Positions 1-7,673 of a stretch of 12,336 bases of DNA are shown in pieces. The DNA is from JBDTMT01 sp039934135 (lineage in GTDB: Bacteria > Desulfobacterota > Binatia > HRBIN30 > CADEER01). The stretch is from positions 1 to 12,336 of the forward strand of contig JBDTMT010000130.1 of the NCBI GenBank assembly GCA_039934135.1. The letters are read 5' to 3'. Made by a program: the position numbers and the translations under genes. Position 1 is the first letter of the stretch. Every line of letters starts with the position of its first letter. The notes beneath the pieces were generated by a model. The model was not told the origin of the DNA, did no database searches, and saw only the letters and a list, made by a program, of their open reading frames with translations.

Positions 1-829
1 CAAAGTGATCACCGGGCTGATCGAGCCGCATTTGATGGCCGGCTACTCCGGCGGCCGCAAGGCGGTGGCGCCCGGCTGCGCCGGGGTCGAGACGATGCGC
101 AGCCTGCACGGGGCCGCCATGTTGGAGTCGGACATCGGCCCCGGCCGCATCGACGACAATCCCTTTCAACGCGAGCTGATCGGCATCGCGCGGCGCGTCG
201 GCGTCGACTTCATGTGCGATGTCACCATCGACCGCGCCCGCCGTCTGACCGGCGTCTTCGCCGGCGATCTCGAACAGGCGCACGCTGCCGGCGTGCGCGC
301 CGTCGAGCAGCACGTCAGCGCGACGATCGATCGGCCCGCCGACGTGGTCATCACCTCGGCCGCGGGCTTCCCGCTCGACGACACGTACTACCAGTCCATC
401 AAAGGCATGGTCGCGGCGCTCAACATCGTGCGCCGCGGCGGCACCATCATCCTCGCCGCAGCGATCACCGAGGGCATCGGCAGCGAGGAATTCCAGCGCC
501 TGCTCGCCGCCACCAGCGGCAACGACGACTTCATGGCGCGCATCACCAGCCCCGGCTTCTTCAGCATCGATCAATGGATGGTGCAGCACCTGTGTCAGGT
601 GCGGCGCAAAGCCGACGTGATCGTCGTCAGCCACGGTCTGGCCGGTCACGACACCAGCACGCTGCTGATCGACACCGCGCCGAGCGTCGAGGCGGCGCTG
701 GCGCGTTGCCGGAGCCAGTACGGCCCGCGTCCGCACGTTGCCGTGTTGCCCGAGGGCCCGTACGTGCTGCCCACCGTGCGCGGCCGCAAGCTGGCGCTGG
801 GAACGGCCTGGCAGGACGACGCGGCGTAA
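1..829 (+). CDS. larA: LarA-like nickel-pincer hydroxyacid racemase, C-terminal part (DUF2088 family)
   Basis: Partial gene: the reading frame is open to the left edge (the GTG at 5 is an internal valine), and the last 274 or so residues are present, ending in TAA. LarA-family enzymes interconvert the stereoisomers of lactate or other 2-hydroxyacids in the cytoplasm, using a nickel-pincer nucleotide bound covalently to a lysine. Numbering from the GTG, the EPH...SGGRK motif gives H9 and K19, H35 follows 16 residues after the lysine, and YQSIKG gives Y129, Q130 and K133. With a constant offset of 165 these fall on H174, K184, H200, Y294, Q295 and K298 of Lactiplantibacillus plantarum LarA as I recall it, so the visible half of the active site is intact. 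Substrate specificity cannot be told: the family includes malate and other hydroxyacid racemases. No larB/C/E cofactor genes are in view. It converges on the DUF1501 gene with a 22-bp gap. Confidence 0.9.
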   Translation, partial: KVITGLIEPHLMAGYSGGRKAVAPGCAGVETMRSLHGAAMLESDIGPGRIDDNPFQRELIGIARRVGVDFMCDVTIDRARRLTGVFAGDLEQAHAAGVRAVEQHVSATIDRPADVVITSAAGFPLDDTYYQSIKGMVAALNIVRRGGTIILAAAITEGIGSEEFQRLLAATSGNDDFMARITSPGFFSIDQWMVQHLCQVRRKADVIVVSHGLAGHDTSTLLIDTAPSVEAALARCRSQYGPRPHVAVLPEGPYVLPTVRGRKLALGTAWQDDAA

Positions 830-851
830 TCGGCCGAGCGGGACGTTCGCG

Positions 852-2141
852 TTACAGGATGAAGCCGAGGTCGGCGAAGTGTCGGCCGAGGATCGCGTCG
901 GCGTCGGCGTCGAGATGGCGCGCCAGGATGGTGGAGAAGACGGCGCGGAAGTCGGTGGTGACGTCGAGGTTGCCGTCGAGGACCAGGGAGTCGTCGCGCA
1001 GATCGGGATACGTGCCGTAGACGCCGCCCTTGACCGGGTCGCCGATGGCAAAGGCGACCGAGGCGATGCCGTGATCGGTGCCGAGGTCGGCATTCTCCTG
1101 GGCGCGGCGGCCGAACTCGGAGAAGATCAGCGTCACGACGCGGCTGCCGTGGCCATGGCCTTTGATGTCGGCGTTGAACGCCACCACCGCGTCGCTGACC
1201 TCGGTGAGCAGCGCTTCGTGATACGCCTGCGTCGCCGGCGGCCCCGCTTGTTCATCGGCGTGCGTGTCGAAGCCGCCGAGGCCGACGGCCAGCCCGCGCA
1301 CGCCGCGCTGCGCGTTGATCAACGCCGCGCAGTCGCGCAGCGAGGCGGCCGTGTAGGTGTCCGGGTAGGTGACGCCGTTGGCGACCGCATAGCCGTCGCT
1401 GATCTGCTGCAGCACGCCACTGAGCGCCAGCACCTGCTGGCGCAGATCGCGATTGCGCGTCGCCGGGCCCGGCAGCGCGGGCAGATCCTGCAGGCGCTGG
1501 TAGGCGGTGTAGCGGGCTTCGAACTCGCTCGACGGATACACGCCGAAACCGTTGATCGAGTACAGCGACAGCGGTGAGAAGTCGGTGCCGCTGAGCAGCA
1601 GCGGCGCGCTGCTGAAGTCGATGCCGGCCGGCAGCACGCCGGCGGCGACGCCGTCGAGATAGCGCCCCAGCCAGCCGCTCGGCGGCGTCGGCGGCGCCGA
1701 GCCATAGGTCTGCCCGCTCTGGAAATTCTGCTGGCTGCCCTCGTGATCGAGCAGCCCTTGCGCATCGAGCGGGCAGCCGACGCCGTTCAGCACCGCCACC
1801 TTGCCCAGCTTGAACAACTCGGACAGCGAGCGCAGCCCGGGATTCACGGCGAAGTCCTGTTCGTAGCCCTTGAGCGCCACCAGGCGTTGGCGGGTGATGC
1901 CCACCGCGGCGCGCAACTGGCGGTAGCGCGTGTACTGGCGCAGCGGCACGACCGTGTTCAGGCCGTCATTGCCGCCGAAGAGGTTGATCACCACCACGAC
2001 CGCATCGCCGAGCGCGGCGATCTGCGCCGCGCGCGTCGGCCGCGGCATCGCCGCCGCGGCGCGCTCCAGCGCTCCGCAGGCGCCCCAGCCGAGTGCTCCG
2101 ATGGCGCCGGCGCGCAGGATTTGTCTTCGCGTCGTCGCCAT
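852..2141 (-). CDS. DUF1501 family protein, Tat-exported
   Basis: A 429-aa protein of family DUF1501, an uncharacterised secreted family whose fold resembles the alkaline phosphatase/sulfatase superfamily. The N-terminus TTRRQILRAG followed by a hydrophobic Ala/Gly stretch (residues 4-31) is a good twin-arginine signal, so folded export to the periplasm or cell surface is likely. Family landmarks are LFGGNDGLNT (about 54-63), FDTHADEQ (291-298), EFGRR (342-346) and DHG (356-358). The conserved Asp/His residues would suit metal binding, but that is inference. The length is normal for the family. Its ATG directly abuts the TGA of the upstream DUF1800 gene (stop 2144-2142, start 2141-2139), so the two are probably translationally coupled. 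DUF1800 and DUF1501 genes are very often adjacent in other genomes. The enzymatic role is unknown. Confidence 0.9.
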   Translation of the reverse strand: MATTRRQILRAGAIGALGWGACGALERAAAAMPRPTRAAQIAALGDAVVVVINLFGGNDGLNTVVPLRQYTRYRQLRAAVGITRQRLVALKGYEQDFAVNPGLRSLSELFKLGKVAVLNGVGCPLDAQGLLDHEGSQQNFQSGQTYGSAPPTPPSGWLGRYLDGVAAGVLPAGIDFSSAPLLLSGTDFSPLSLYSINGFGVYPSSEFEARYTAYQRLQDLPALPGPATRNRDLRQQVLALSGVLQQISDGYAVANGVTYPDTYTAASLRDCAALINAQRGVRGLAVGLGGFDTHADEQAGPPATQAYHEALLTEVSDAVVAFNADIKGHGHGSRVVTLIFSEFGRRAQENADLGTDHGIASVAFAIGDPVKGGVYGTYPDLRDDSLVLDGNLDVTTDFRAVFSTILARHLDADADAILGRHFADLGFIL

Positions 2142-3770
2142 TCAGTTCACCTGGTTGGCGGGCGAGCAGAGGATCAGCCAGGCCGCACCGCGCAGCTTCT
2201 CTTCCGTCACGCGCGGGCCGAGGTAGTCGAGCACCACCTGGCGCGTGCCGTCGTCGAGCGGCGCGGCGAGGAGGTCGCGCGCCAGCAGATCCACGGCCAC
2301 CGCGGGCCGCCCGGCGAGCCGCTGGCGGCTGATCATGCCGCGCGCGTCCCAGGTCGCGTCGAAATAGTCGTCGGTATAGCCGTTGGCCAGCATGTCGGTG
2401 CCGGCGTCGCGCGTCGCGACATACGCCGCATTGACCAGCGAGCCCTTCTGCCCCGGTCGATAAAAGCTGAAGACCGTCGGCGGGTAGTACACCAGCTGGC
2501 CGGTCAGCATCGTCCAGTAGTAGAGCGTGTGCCCCGCCCCGCCGGCCTCGAGGCCGCGCACGGCGCCGACCATATGCTCGATCGGCTCCTTGTACTGCGT
2601 GCGCAGCACGGCCGGGCTGGTGAACTCCGCGTCGGTGACGATGGCGCGCACGACGGCGCGCAGGTCGCCGTCGGTGGCGGCAAAGACGGTCGCGACGCGC
2701 GCCACGTAGCCCGGTGTCGGCGTCTCGGTGGCCAGTTTCTGGATCAGGATCTTGGCGATGAACGGCGCCATGGTCGGCTGGTGCGTGAGGATGGCGACGA
2801 CGCGCTCGACGTCGAAGGCGCCGCCGACCGCAGCGGCGGGGATGGTCTCGCCGAGGATCACCTTGGCGTCCGGATCGTGCGCGTAGTCGGCGAACTCCGC
2901 CGGCGCGATGACGGCGTTGGGATCTTCGTCGCCGTCGCCTTCGGGATAGTGCGGCTGCCAGCCGGTGAGCGCGCGCGCCACGGCTTTGACGTCGTCCTCG
3001 GTGTAGGCCGGTAGCGGTTTGCCGTCAGTACCGAGCACCAGCGTGCCGTCCATGTTGAGGCGGTTCACGCCGAGGCTGAAGAGCTGCATCAGCTCGCGCG
3101 CGAAGTTCTCGTTCGGCGCGATGCGGTTGCCGTCGTCGTCAAACGCCTGGCCATCGTTGTAGGCGTTGTCGAGGTAGAAGAGCATGGCGTTGTCGCGCGT
3201 GATGCCGGTGAGCAGGTCGCGGAACTTGCCCAGTGCGTGTTCGCGCAGGAACTGTTCGTAGTCGCGCATCAAAGTGAACGCGCCGACCTTGCCGTTGGAA
3301 ACGGCGAAGTGCTCGTGCCAGAGCAGCGTCATCTTCTCCTGCAGCTGGCGGCGCGAGTACGCCATGCGCGTCAGCCAACGCAGCTGCCACACGTCACCGT
3401 CGTCGCCGGGTTGCGGCGGCGGGTGGAAGCGCCGCTCGCCGAGGCGGTCGTCGATCGACTGCGGATTGAGCTGTTGCTCGAGGTAGGCGGCGGCGCCGAC
3501 GTGCAGCAGCGCATGCACCTCGCGCCGGTTGGGACCGAAGCCCAGCCGGCGCAACAGGTGACCGGCGAACACGCGTTGCTCGGTGCGCGCCGCGTTGAGG
3601 TTGGCGCGTGCCGTCGGCTGCGGTTCGCCGCCGGCACGCGCCACCGTGGCCGCCGTCAGCGCCAGTCCGAGGCCGACGACGAGTGCGATGCGACATGGCG
3701 AGGCGCCGGGCCGACGCGGGCGGTTGCGTGCTCCGCGCCGCGGCGTCATGCGCCCGCTATCGCCACTCAT
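2142..3770 (-). CDS. DUF1800 family secreted protein
   Basis: A 542-aa protein of family DUF1800, function unknown, usually the partner of DUF1501. A basic N-terminus and a hydrophobic segment (about residues 26-45, CRIALVVGLGLALTAATV) ending in ARA-GG look like a Sec signal peptide. Family motifs seen are LLRRLGFGP (72-80) and QEKMTLLWHEHFAVSNGK (144-161), followed by the long mainly helical body. The ATG at 3770 is the most upstream possible start, because an in-frame TAA lies just before it; it is preceded by a weak AAGAAG at usable spacing. A better GAGGAGA (3790-3796) sits rather far away, and ATG 3749 (residue 8) is an alternative start with a shorter basic region. It lies 58 bp downstream of the lipoprotein gene and is joined stop-to-start to the DUF1501 gene, so a three-gene operon is likely. 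Confidence 0.9.
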   Translation of the reverse strand: MSGDSGRMTPRRGARNRPRRPGASPCRIALVVGLGLALTAATVARAGGEPQPTARANLNAARTEQRVFAGHLLRRLGFGPNRREVHALLHVGAAAYLEQQLNPQSIDDRLGERRFHPPPQPGDDGDVWQLRWLTRMAYSRRQLQEKMTLLWHEHFAVSNGKVGAFTLMRDYEQFLREHALGKFRDLLTGITRDNAMLFYLDNAYNDGQAFDDDGNRIAPNENFARELMQLFSLGVNRLNMDGTLVLGTDGKPLPAYTEDDVKAVARALTGWQPHYPEGDGDEDPNAVIAPAEFADYAHDPDAKVILGETIPAAAVGGAFDVERVVAILTHQPTMAPFIAKILIQKLATETPTPGYVARVATVFAATDGDLRAVVRAIVTDAEFTSPAVLRTQYKEPIEHMVGAVRGLEAGGAGHTLYYWTMLTGQLVYYPPTVFSFYRPGQKGSLVNAAYVATRDAGTDMLANGYTDDYFDATWDARGMISRQRLAGRPAVAVDLLARDLLAAPLDDGTRQVVLDYLGPRVTEEKLRGAAWLILCSPANQVN

Positions 3771-3828
3771 GTCTGCTGCTTCTTACTGTTCTCCTCGGCC
3801 CTTCGGTAGTGGGGATTTGGCAACGCGC

Positions 3829-6465
3829 TTACGGCGCGGCCGCATCGTCGACGGTGATGTCGAGCGACACGACCGGGTCGTAGTAGAGATAGAAGCGCCC
3901 ACGGATGGTGTAGGCGCCGGGCGCCACCGGCGCGCCGCGGTCGTCCTTCAAGTCCCAGAAGGCCTTCAGCTGGTATTTCAACACCGCGTCGTCGCGCGCC
4001 GCGCCTTCCGGCGCGACGAACGGATCGCCGCAACCCTCGGCGCGGATGGCGCGCACCAGCGTCTCGCCGCGATAGGCGTCGAGATCGAGGCAGGGATTGA
4101 AGATGCCGCCCGGCCGCTGCGTTTCGGTCACCGTGAAGCGCAGCGCGACGACGTCGGGAACGGTGTACGTCGCGCAGTCAGACTCGAGCGTGACGCGGTT
4201 GAAGTCGTCGGACCATTCGCCGCGGTTGACGTGCGCCACGTCGCAGTAGTCGAGCTCACTCTGCGCGAACACTTCGAAGCCGAGCGGCGCGCTGAGCTGA
4301 TCGCCGAGCTCGGCCCACACCGTCACGTCGCCGGCGGCGAGACCGCTGAGCACACCCGGCGTCGCGAACGCGGCGAGGCTCGGATCGCTGCTGCGCCACA
4401 CGGCTTGCCCGGTGACGTCGCGCTCGAAGCCGACGTCGTAGTAGCCGACGGCGTGGAAGACCGCCTGGCCGCCGACGCCGACGACGCGGTCGCCGCCGTC
4501 CTGGTAGATGAAGAGGCTCTGCAGCGTCGCCTGATTGACGACGCGCAGGTTCAACGGACTGCTGGTAACAGCGCCGAGCGTCGCCGTGACGCTGGCATCG
4601 CCGCCGCCGACGGCGCTGCCGGATCCCGCGTCGTCGATCGCCAGCACGGCGCGGTCGCTACTGGTCCACGTGACGCGCGCCGTGACGTCTTCCCACTCGC
4701 CGGTGTCGTAGTGCGCGGTGGCGGAGAACTTCACCGTGTCGCCGCGCAGCAGGGTGATGAAGTAGCCGCACTCGAAGCAGATGCTGCCGTCAGCCCGCAC
4801 CGGGCCACCGTCGAGATACTGGTTGGCCCACTGCGACGGGTAGACCGAGAGATCGACGATGGTCGGCTGGTCGACGACTTTTAGGGTCAGGACGTTGCTT
4901 TCGATACCAGCCAGCGCCGCGCTGAGGCTCGCGTCGCCAACCTGCGCGGCGGTGAAGCGACCGTCGGCCACGGCACCGACCGCAGCGGGAGCGACGCTCC
5001 AGGCAACGGCGTTGGTCAGGTCTTCGTACGAGCCGTCCTCATAGCGCCCGAGCGCCGACAACTGCGCCGTGGCGCCGATGCGCAGCACCTGCGAGCACCA
5101 CGGCGACGGCAGGAAGGCCGCATCGCCCGGTGCCGGCGGCGCGCCGTCGGCAGCGCGCGGATCGTCCGGCGGATAGGTGCAGCTGGCGTTCTGCACGATG
5201 ATCTCGCTCAGCGCCGGCCGCTCGACGACGGTGACGGGGCGCGCCGCGCTGGTGACGCCGAGTAGTGCCGCGCTGAGCTCGGCCGTGCCGGCCGCGACCG
5301 GGCTGAGTCGGCCCCACGAATCGACGCTCACAACAGCAGGCGCGGACGAGCCCCAGGTGGCGAGCCAGGTGACGTCGACGCCGCTGCCGTCCGACAACAC
5401 CAGCGAGGCGCTGGCACCGCTCTCACGGCCGACCACCAACCGCTCCGGCGCGAAAACCGTCAGCTGCAGGATGTCGATCGGCTCGCCGCCGGCGCAGGGC
5501 GCGATGCACGCCGAGGCCTGGCAATCGTCGCACACCGGGCACGAGGCGACACAGCTGCACTGATCGCCCGGCTTCTCGCACTGGTCCGCTCCGGCCGAGC
5601 AGGCGTAGGGCAGCGATTTGCACAGACCGTCCGGACCGCAGGCCGGATCCTGCAGATAGGGGCGCGGCACGCAGGCGCGGCGACCGCAGTCTTCGCAGGT
5701 CGGGCAGCTGGGAATGCACAGGCAGATGTCTTCGGGGCTGGCGCAGCCGCCGTCGTCGCGACAGCCGTAGAGCTGTCCGCCGCAGCTCTGCGGATCGAAA
5801 TGGCCGTCGCCGTCGGCGTCGACCAGCGTGCGCCAGCCGTCGAACAACTCGACCGCCGCGCCGCTGCGCGTGATCAGATACGTCCCGTTGGGCGCGAACA
5901 CGGCGCGCGCCGCGGCGCCACCCTGCGTGTACGTGGAGGTCGAGCGCACCAGTCCCCACGAGACTTCCGCCAGCACCGCGGCGGCGCCGTCGTCGCCGAC
6001 CACGATCGGCACGGCGAACTCCATCAGGTTGCCGTCGACGGTCTTGGCGAAGTGCAGCACGTGGCGACCGGCAGTCAGGCCGCCGACGCTGAAGCGACCG
6101 CCGTCGTCGGTGGTGCCGTGCACGGAGCCGTCGTCGACGTACCAATCGGCGGCACCGAGGGCGCGGTCGAAGCCTTTGCCGCGCGGCGGCAAGCCGTCCG
6201 GGCCCAGCGTAGCGAGGCCGTCGCCGCTGCCGGCGTGCACGTCGGCGCCGACCAACACCAGGCCGGCGACCTGCGCCAAGCGGATTGGCGTATTGGTCGG
6301 CAGCGGCGTTGCGGTTGCGGTCTGAACCGCCGTCGACGTCGGCGTCAACGTCACCGTCGGCGACGCGCCGATACTCAAGTCGCTGCCGCCGCACGCGGCC
6401 AGCGACAGCGCCGTCGCGATTGCCGCCAGCCCGCCGCGTATCGTCCTCGCTGCCTGATGCTGCAT
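3829..6465 (-). CDS. Large Ig-like (Big_2) lipoprotein with a duplicated cysteine-rich module
   Basis: An 878-aa predicted outer-surface or periplasmic lipoprotein. The signal ends in lipobox LAAC with Cys25. Then come a Thr/Pro-rich linker (about 36-60), a carboxypeptidase-regulatory-like segment (about 66-155, with the DDGGRFSVGGLTAGRH turn), and a DADGDGHFD loop (216-224) resembling a Ca-binding motif. A cysteine-rich region follows (228-324, 20 Cys) containing two copies of CxCx3Cx2Cx2Cx4C at 248-265 and 303-320. About four bacterial Ig-like group 2 domains occupy 332-414, 418-531, 535-643 and 647-735. The tail (740-878, with KAFWDLKDDRGAPVAPGAYT at 834-853) resembles the BsuPI-type beta-sandwich. 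The start is supported by the strong Shine-Dalgarno GGAGGAGA just upstream. It is the first gene of the apparent operon with DUF1800 and DUF1501. Adhesion or scaffold roles are inference; no catalytic motif was seen. Confidence 0.85.
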   Translation of the reverse strand: MQHQAARTIRGGLAAIATALSLAACGGSDLSIGASPTVTLTPTSTAVQTATATPLPTNTPIRLAQVAGLVLVGADVHAGSGDGLATLGPDGLPPRGKGFDRALGAADWYVDDGSVHGTTDDGGRFSVGGLTAGRHVLHFAKTVDGNLMEFAVPIVVGDDGAAAVLAEVSWGLVRSTSTYTQGGAAARAVFAPNGTYLITRSGAAVELFDGWRTLVDADGDGHFDPQSCGGQLYGCRDDGGCASPEDICLCIPSCPTCEDCGRRACVPRPYLQDPACGPDGLCKSLPYACSAGADQCEKPGDQCSCVASCPVCDDCQASACIAPCAGGEPIDILQLTVFAPERLVVGRESGASASLVLSDGSGVDVTWLATWGSSAPAVVSVDSWGRLSPVAAGTAELSAALLGVTSAARPVTVVERPALSEIIVQNASCTYPPDDPRAADGAPPAPGDAAFLPSPWCSQVLRIGATAQLSALGRYEDGSYEDLTNAVAWSVAPAAVGAVADGRFTAAQVGDASLSAALAGIESNVLTLKVVDQPTIVDLSVYPSQWANQYLDGGPVRADGSICFECGYFITLLRGDTVKFSATAHYDTGEWEDVTARVTWTSSDRAVLAIDDAGSGSAVGGGDASVTATLGAVTSSPLNLRVVNQATLQSLFIYQDGGDRVVGVGGQAVFHAVGYYDVGFERDVTGQAVWRSSDPSLAAFATPGVLSGLAAGDVTVWAELGDQLSAPLGFEVFAQSELDYCDVAHVNRGEWSDDFNRVTLESDCATYTVPDVVALRFTVTETQRPGGIFNPCLDLDAYRGETLVRAIRAEGCGDPFVAPEGAARDDAVLKYQLKAFWDLKDDRGAPVAPGAYTIRGRFYLYYDPVVSLDITVDDAAAP

Positions 6466-6468
6466 GGA

Positions 6469-6476
6469 TCTCCTCC
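6469..6476 (-). promoter_or_regulatory. Strong ribosome binding site of the lipoprotein gene
   Basis: On the - strand this reads GGAGGAGA, ending 3 nt before the ATG at 6465. It fixes the start of the lipoprotein gene at the codon that gives a complete lipoprotein signal peptide. Confidence 0.85.
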
Positions 6477-6537
6477 CTCGTCAGTCCTGCCTAGGCTCAC
6501 CGCCGGCATCCGTCTACCGCTGATGCAACTCGGCGCT

Positions 6538-6566
6538 CAGCTAAACAAGATTTGTTAGACTGTCAA
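6538..6566 (-). promoter_or_regulatory. Possible sigma-70-type promoter of the lipoprotein-DUF1800-DUF1501 operon
   Basis: On the - strand a perfect -35 hexamer TTGACA (6566-6561) is followed after 17 nt by TAGCTG (6543-6538), a poor -10 with only the first two consensus bases. The region is locally AT-rich, in contrast to its surroundings. It would give a leader of roughly 65 nt before the lipoprotein ATG. The spacer contains an imperfect palindrome (CTAAACAAGATTTGTTAG on the + strand, 6541-6558: a 7-bp stem with one bulged A) that might be an operator. The -10 is weak, so this is tentative. Confidence 0.35.
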
Positions 6567-6579
6567 ACGGGACGGAGGG

Positions 6580-6695
6580 CAGGTGTCAGGTGTCGGTTGA
6601 TGGCGGGTCCGGCCGCGCGCCGGTGATCAGGCCTGAGAAGGAACTCGGGCACGGGCAGGAGCACGGGAGTCTGATTGTCTGACACCTGGCACCTG
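6580..6695. repeat. Short intergenic element with 15-bp terminal inverted repeats (MITE/REP-like)
   Basis: The left end CAGGTGTCAGGTGTC (6580-6594) and right end GACACCTGGCACCTG (6681-6695) are inverted repeats matching at 14 of 15 positions. Each end is itself a near-duplication of the 7-8 bp unit CAGGTGTC. The 86-bp interior has no ORF and contains a small hexamer repeat (6646-6669, CGGGCA CGGGCA GGAGCA CGGGAG). The right end stops 3 bp before the sigma-factor stop codon (6699-6701). It could be a non-autonomous mobile repeat, a REP-type hairpin or a transcription terminator; a long loop and no U-tract make a classical terminator less likely. No target-site duplication is obvious. Confidence 0.6.
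6646..6669. repeat. Degenerate hexamer repeat inside the 6580-6695 element
   Basis: Four consecutive 6-bp units: CGGGCA, CGGGCA, GGAGCA, CGGGAG. They are flanked by ACTC (6643-6646) and GAGT (6667-6670), which form a short inverted repeat. This is low-complexity sequence with no coding signal. Confidence 0.5.
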
Positions 6696-6698
6696 GCT

Positions 6699-7673
6699 CT
6701 AAGCCACCGCGGTCAGCTTGCGTGACGCCAACACCGAGTGGATGGCGGTGATGCGGCCGTCGGCGTCGATGTCGCAGCGCAGGACGCCGCGCGGGGCGAA
6801 GCGCGGGCCGACGCGGCCGAAGTCGAGCACCAGAGCCGGCAAGCCGTTGAGGATGCGCGGCTCGATGCGCGCATGGATGGCGCCGTGGCGCGCCAGGCCG
6901 AGCATCAGGCGCGCGACGCGGCGCCGGCCGCTGACGATGTTGTGCGCGGCGGCGAACTCGCCGCCGTCGGACAGGCTGCGCACGCCGTCGGCCAGCGTCG
7001 ATTCGACGGCCGCCAGGTCGTTGCTGACCAGCGCCGTCATGAGACGCGCAAGCGCCTCCTCCGTGCGCGCGCGGCGCGCCGCGTCGGGGAGGCAGCGGTC
7101 GCGATCGTATGCCGCCATGGCGCGGCGCGCGCGGTGGTGCGTCGTCTTCACGTTCGGCTCGCTCAATCCCAGCGCCTCGGCGGTCTCGCGCACCGAGTAG
7201 TCGAACACGTCGCGCAGCAGCAGCACGGCGCGCTGCGCCGGCGACAGCGCTTCGATGGCGAGCAGGAAGGCGAACGAGACGCTCTCCAACAACTCGTAGC
7301 GGCCTTCGGTCGGACTGCCGCGGTCGGCGGGAATCTCGTACGCCGGCAGCGCCTCGCCGTCGCCGGTCTCGATCGGCGACGGCAGCCAGACGCCGCGGTA
7401 GGGACTGCGCCGCCGACGGCGCAGGTGATCGCGCGCCAGATTCATCGCGACGCGCACCAGCCACGGCCGCCACGCCGCCTGGCGATCGGCCGGCGGCGCG
7501 GCGAGGGCGCGCAGGAAGGTCTCCTGCACCAGCTCGTCGGCGTCGGCCGCGTTACCGGTCATGCGGTAGCAGAGTCCCCACAGCAGACGCCGTTCGCTGG
7601 CGAAGAGGGCGGCGTAGTCGACCGTCTCGATCGACTCGCCGCCGGCCACGGCGCTGTCAGGCTGCTGCCGCAT
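6699..7673 (-). CDS. ECF41-like RNA polymerase sigma factor with SnoaL-like C-terminal domain
   Basis: A 324-aa extracytoplasmic-function sigma factor that would direct RNA polymerase to its own promoter set. Sigma-2 spans about 22-90, with the NAADADELVQETFLRA region and the basic RDHLRRRRR end. A linker with WLPSP follows (96-100). Sigma-4 is about 130-186, with the helix-turn-helix YSVRETAEALGLSEPNVKTT. A C-terminal SnoaL/NTF2-like domain fills 203-320. The long C-terminal domain and the WLPEP-like linker motif mark the ECF41 group, whose C-terminal extension replaces a separate anti-sigma factor; none is seen here. The DGGGK motif of that group appears as DGGEF (236-240), and NPDKL seems replaced by ASRKL (316-320). 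Its ATG lies 17 bp inside the oxidoreductase gene, so the two are co-transcribed and probably coupled. The likely targets include its own operon. Confidence 0.9.
   Translation of the reverse strand: MRQQPDSAVAGGESIETVDYAALFASERRLLWGLCYRMTGNAADADELVQETFLRALAAPPADRQAAWRPWLVRVAMNLARDHLRRRRRSPYRGVWLPSPIETGDGEALPAYEIPADRGSPTEGRYELLESVSFAFLLAIEALSPAQRAVLLLRDVFDYSVRETAEALGLSEPNVKTTHHRARRAMAAYDRDRCLPDAARRARTEEALARLMTALVSNDLAAVESTLADGVRSLSDGGEFAAAHNIVSGRRRVARLMLGLARHGAIHARIEPRILNGLPALVLDFGRVGPRFAPRGVLRCDIDADGRITAIHSVLASRKLTAVA

Noticed and set aside
830..851. Terminator between the convergent larA and DUF1501 genes
   Set aside because: Only 22 bp, with no convincing stem-loop or T-run.
738..3014. Long + strand frames opposite the DUF1501 and DUF1800 genes
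   Set aside because: They are shadows of well-recognised - strand genes, with Arg/Val/Ala-rich translations and no family motif.
3583..4884. A 433-codon + strand frame opposite the DUF1800 start and the lipoprotein C-terminus
   Set aside because: Antisense to strongly supported genes, with no ribosome binding site and no domain signal.
5423..6394. A 323-codon - strand frame within the lipoprotein gene
   Set aside because: An alternative frame of the lipoprotein gene with Arg-rich random-looking translation; the 878-aa frame has the lipobox, Ig-like domains and strong ribosome binding site.
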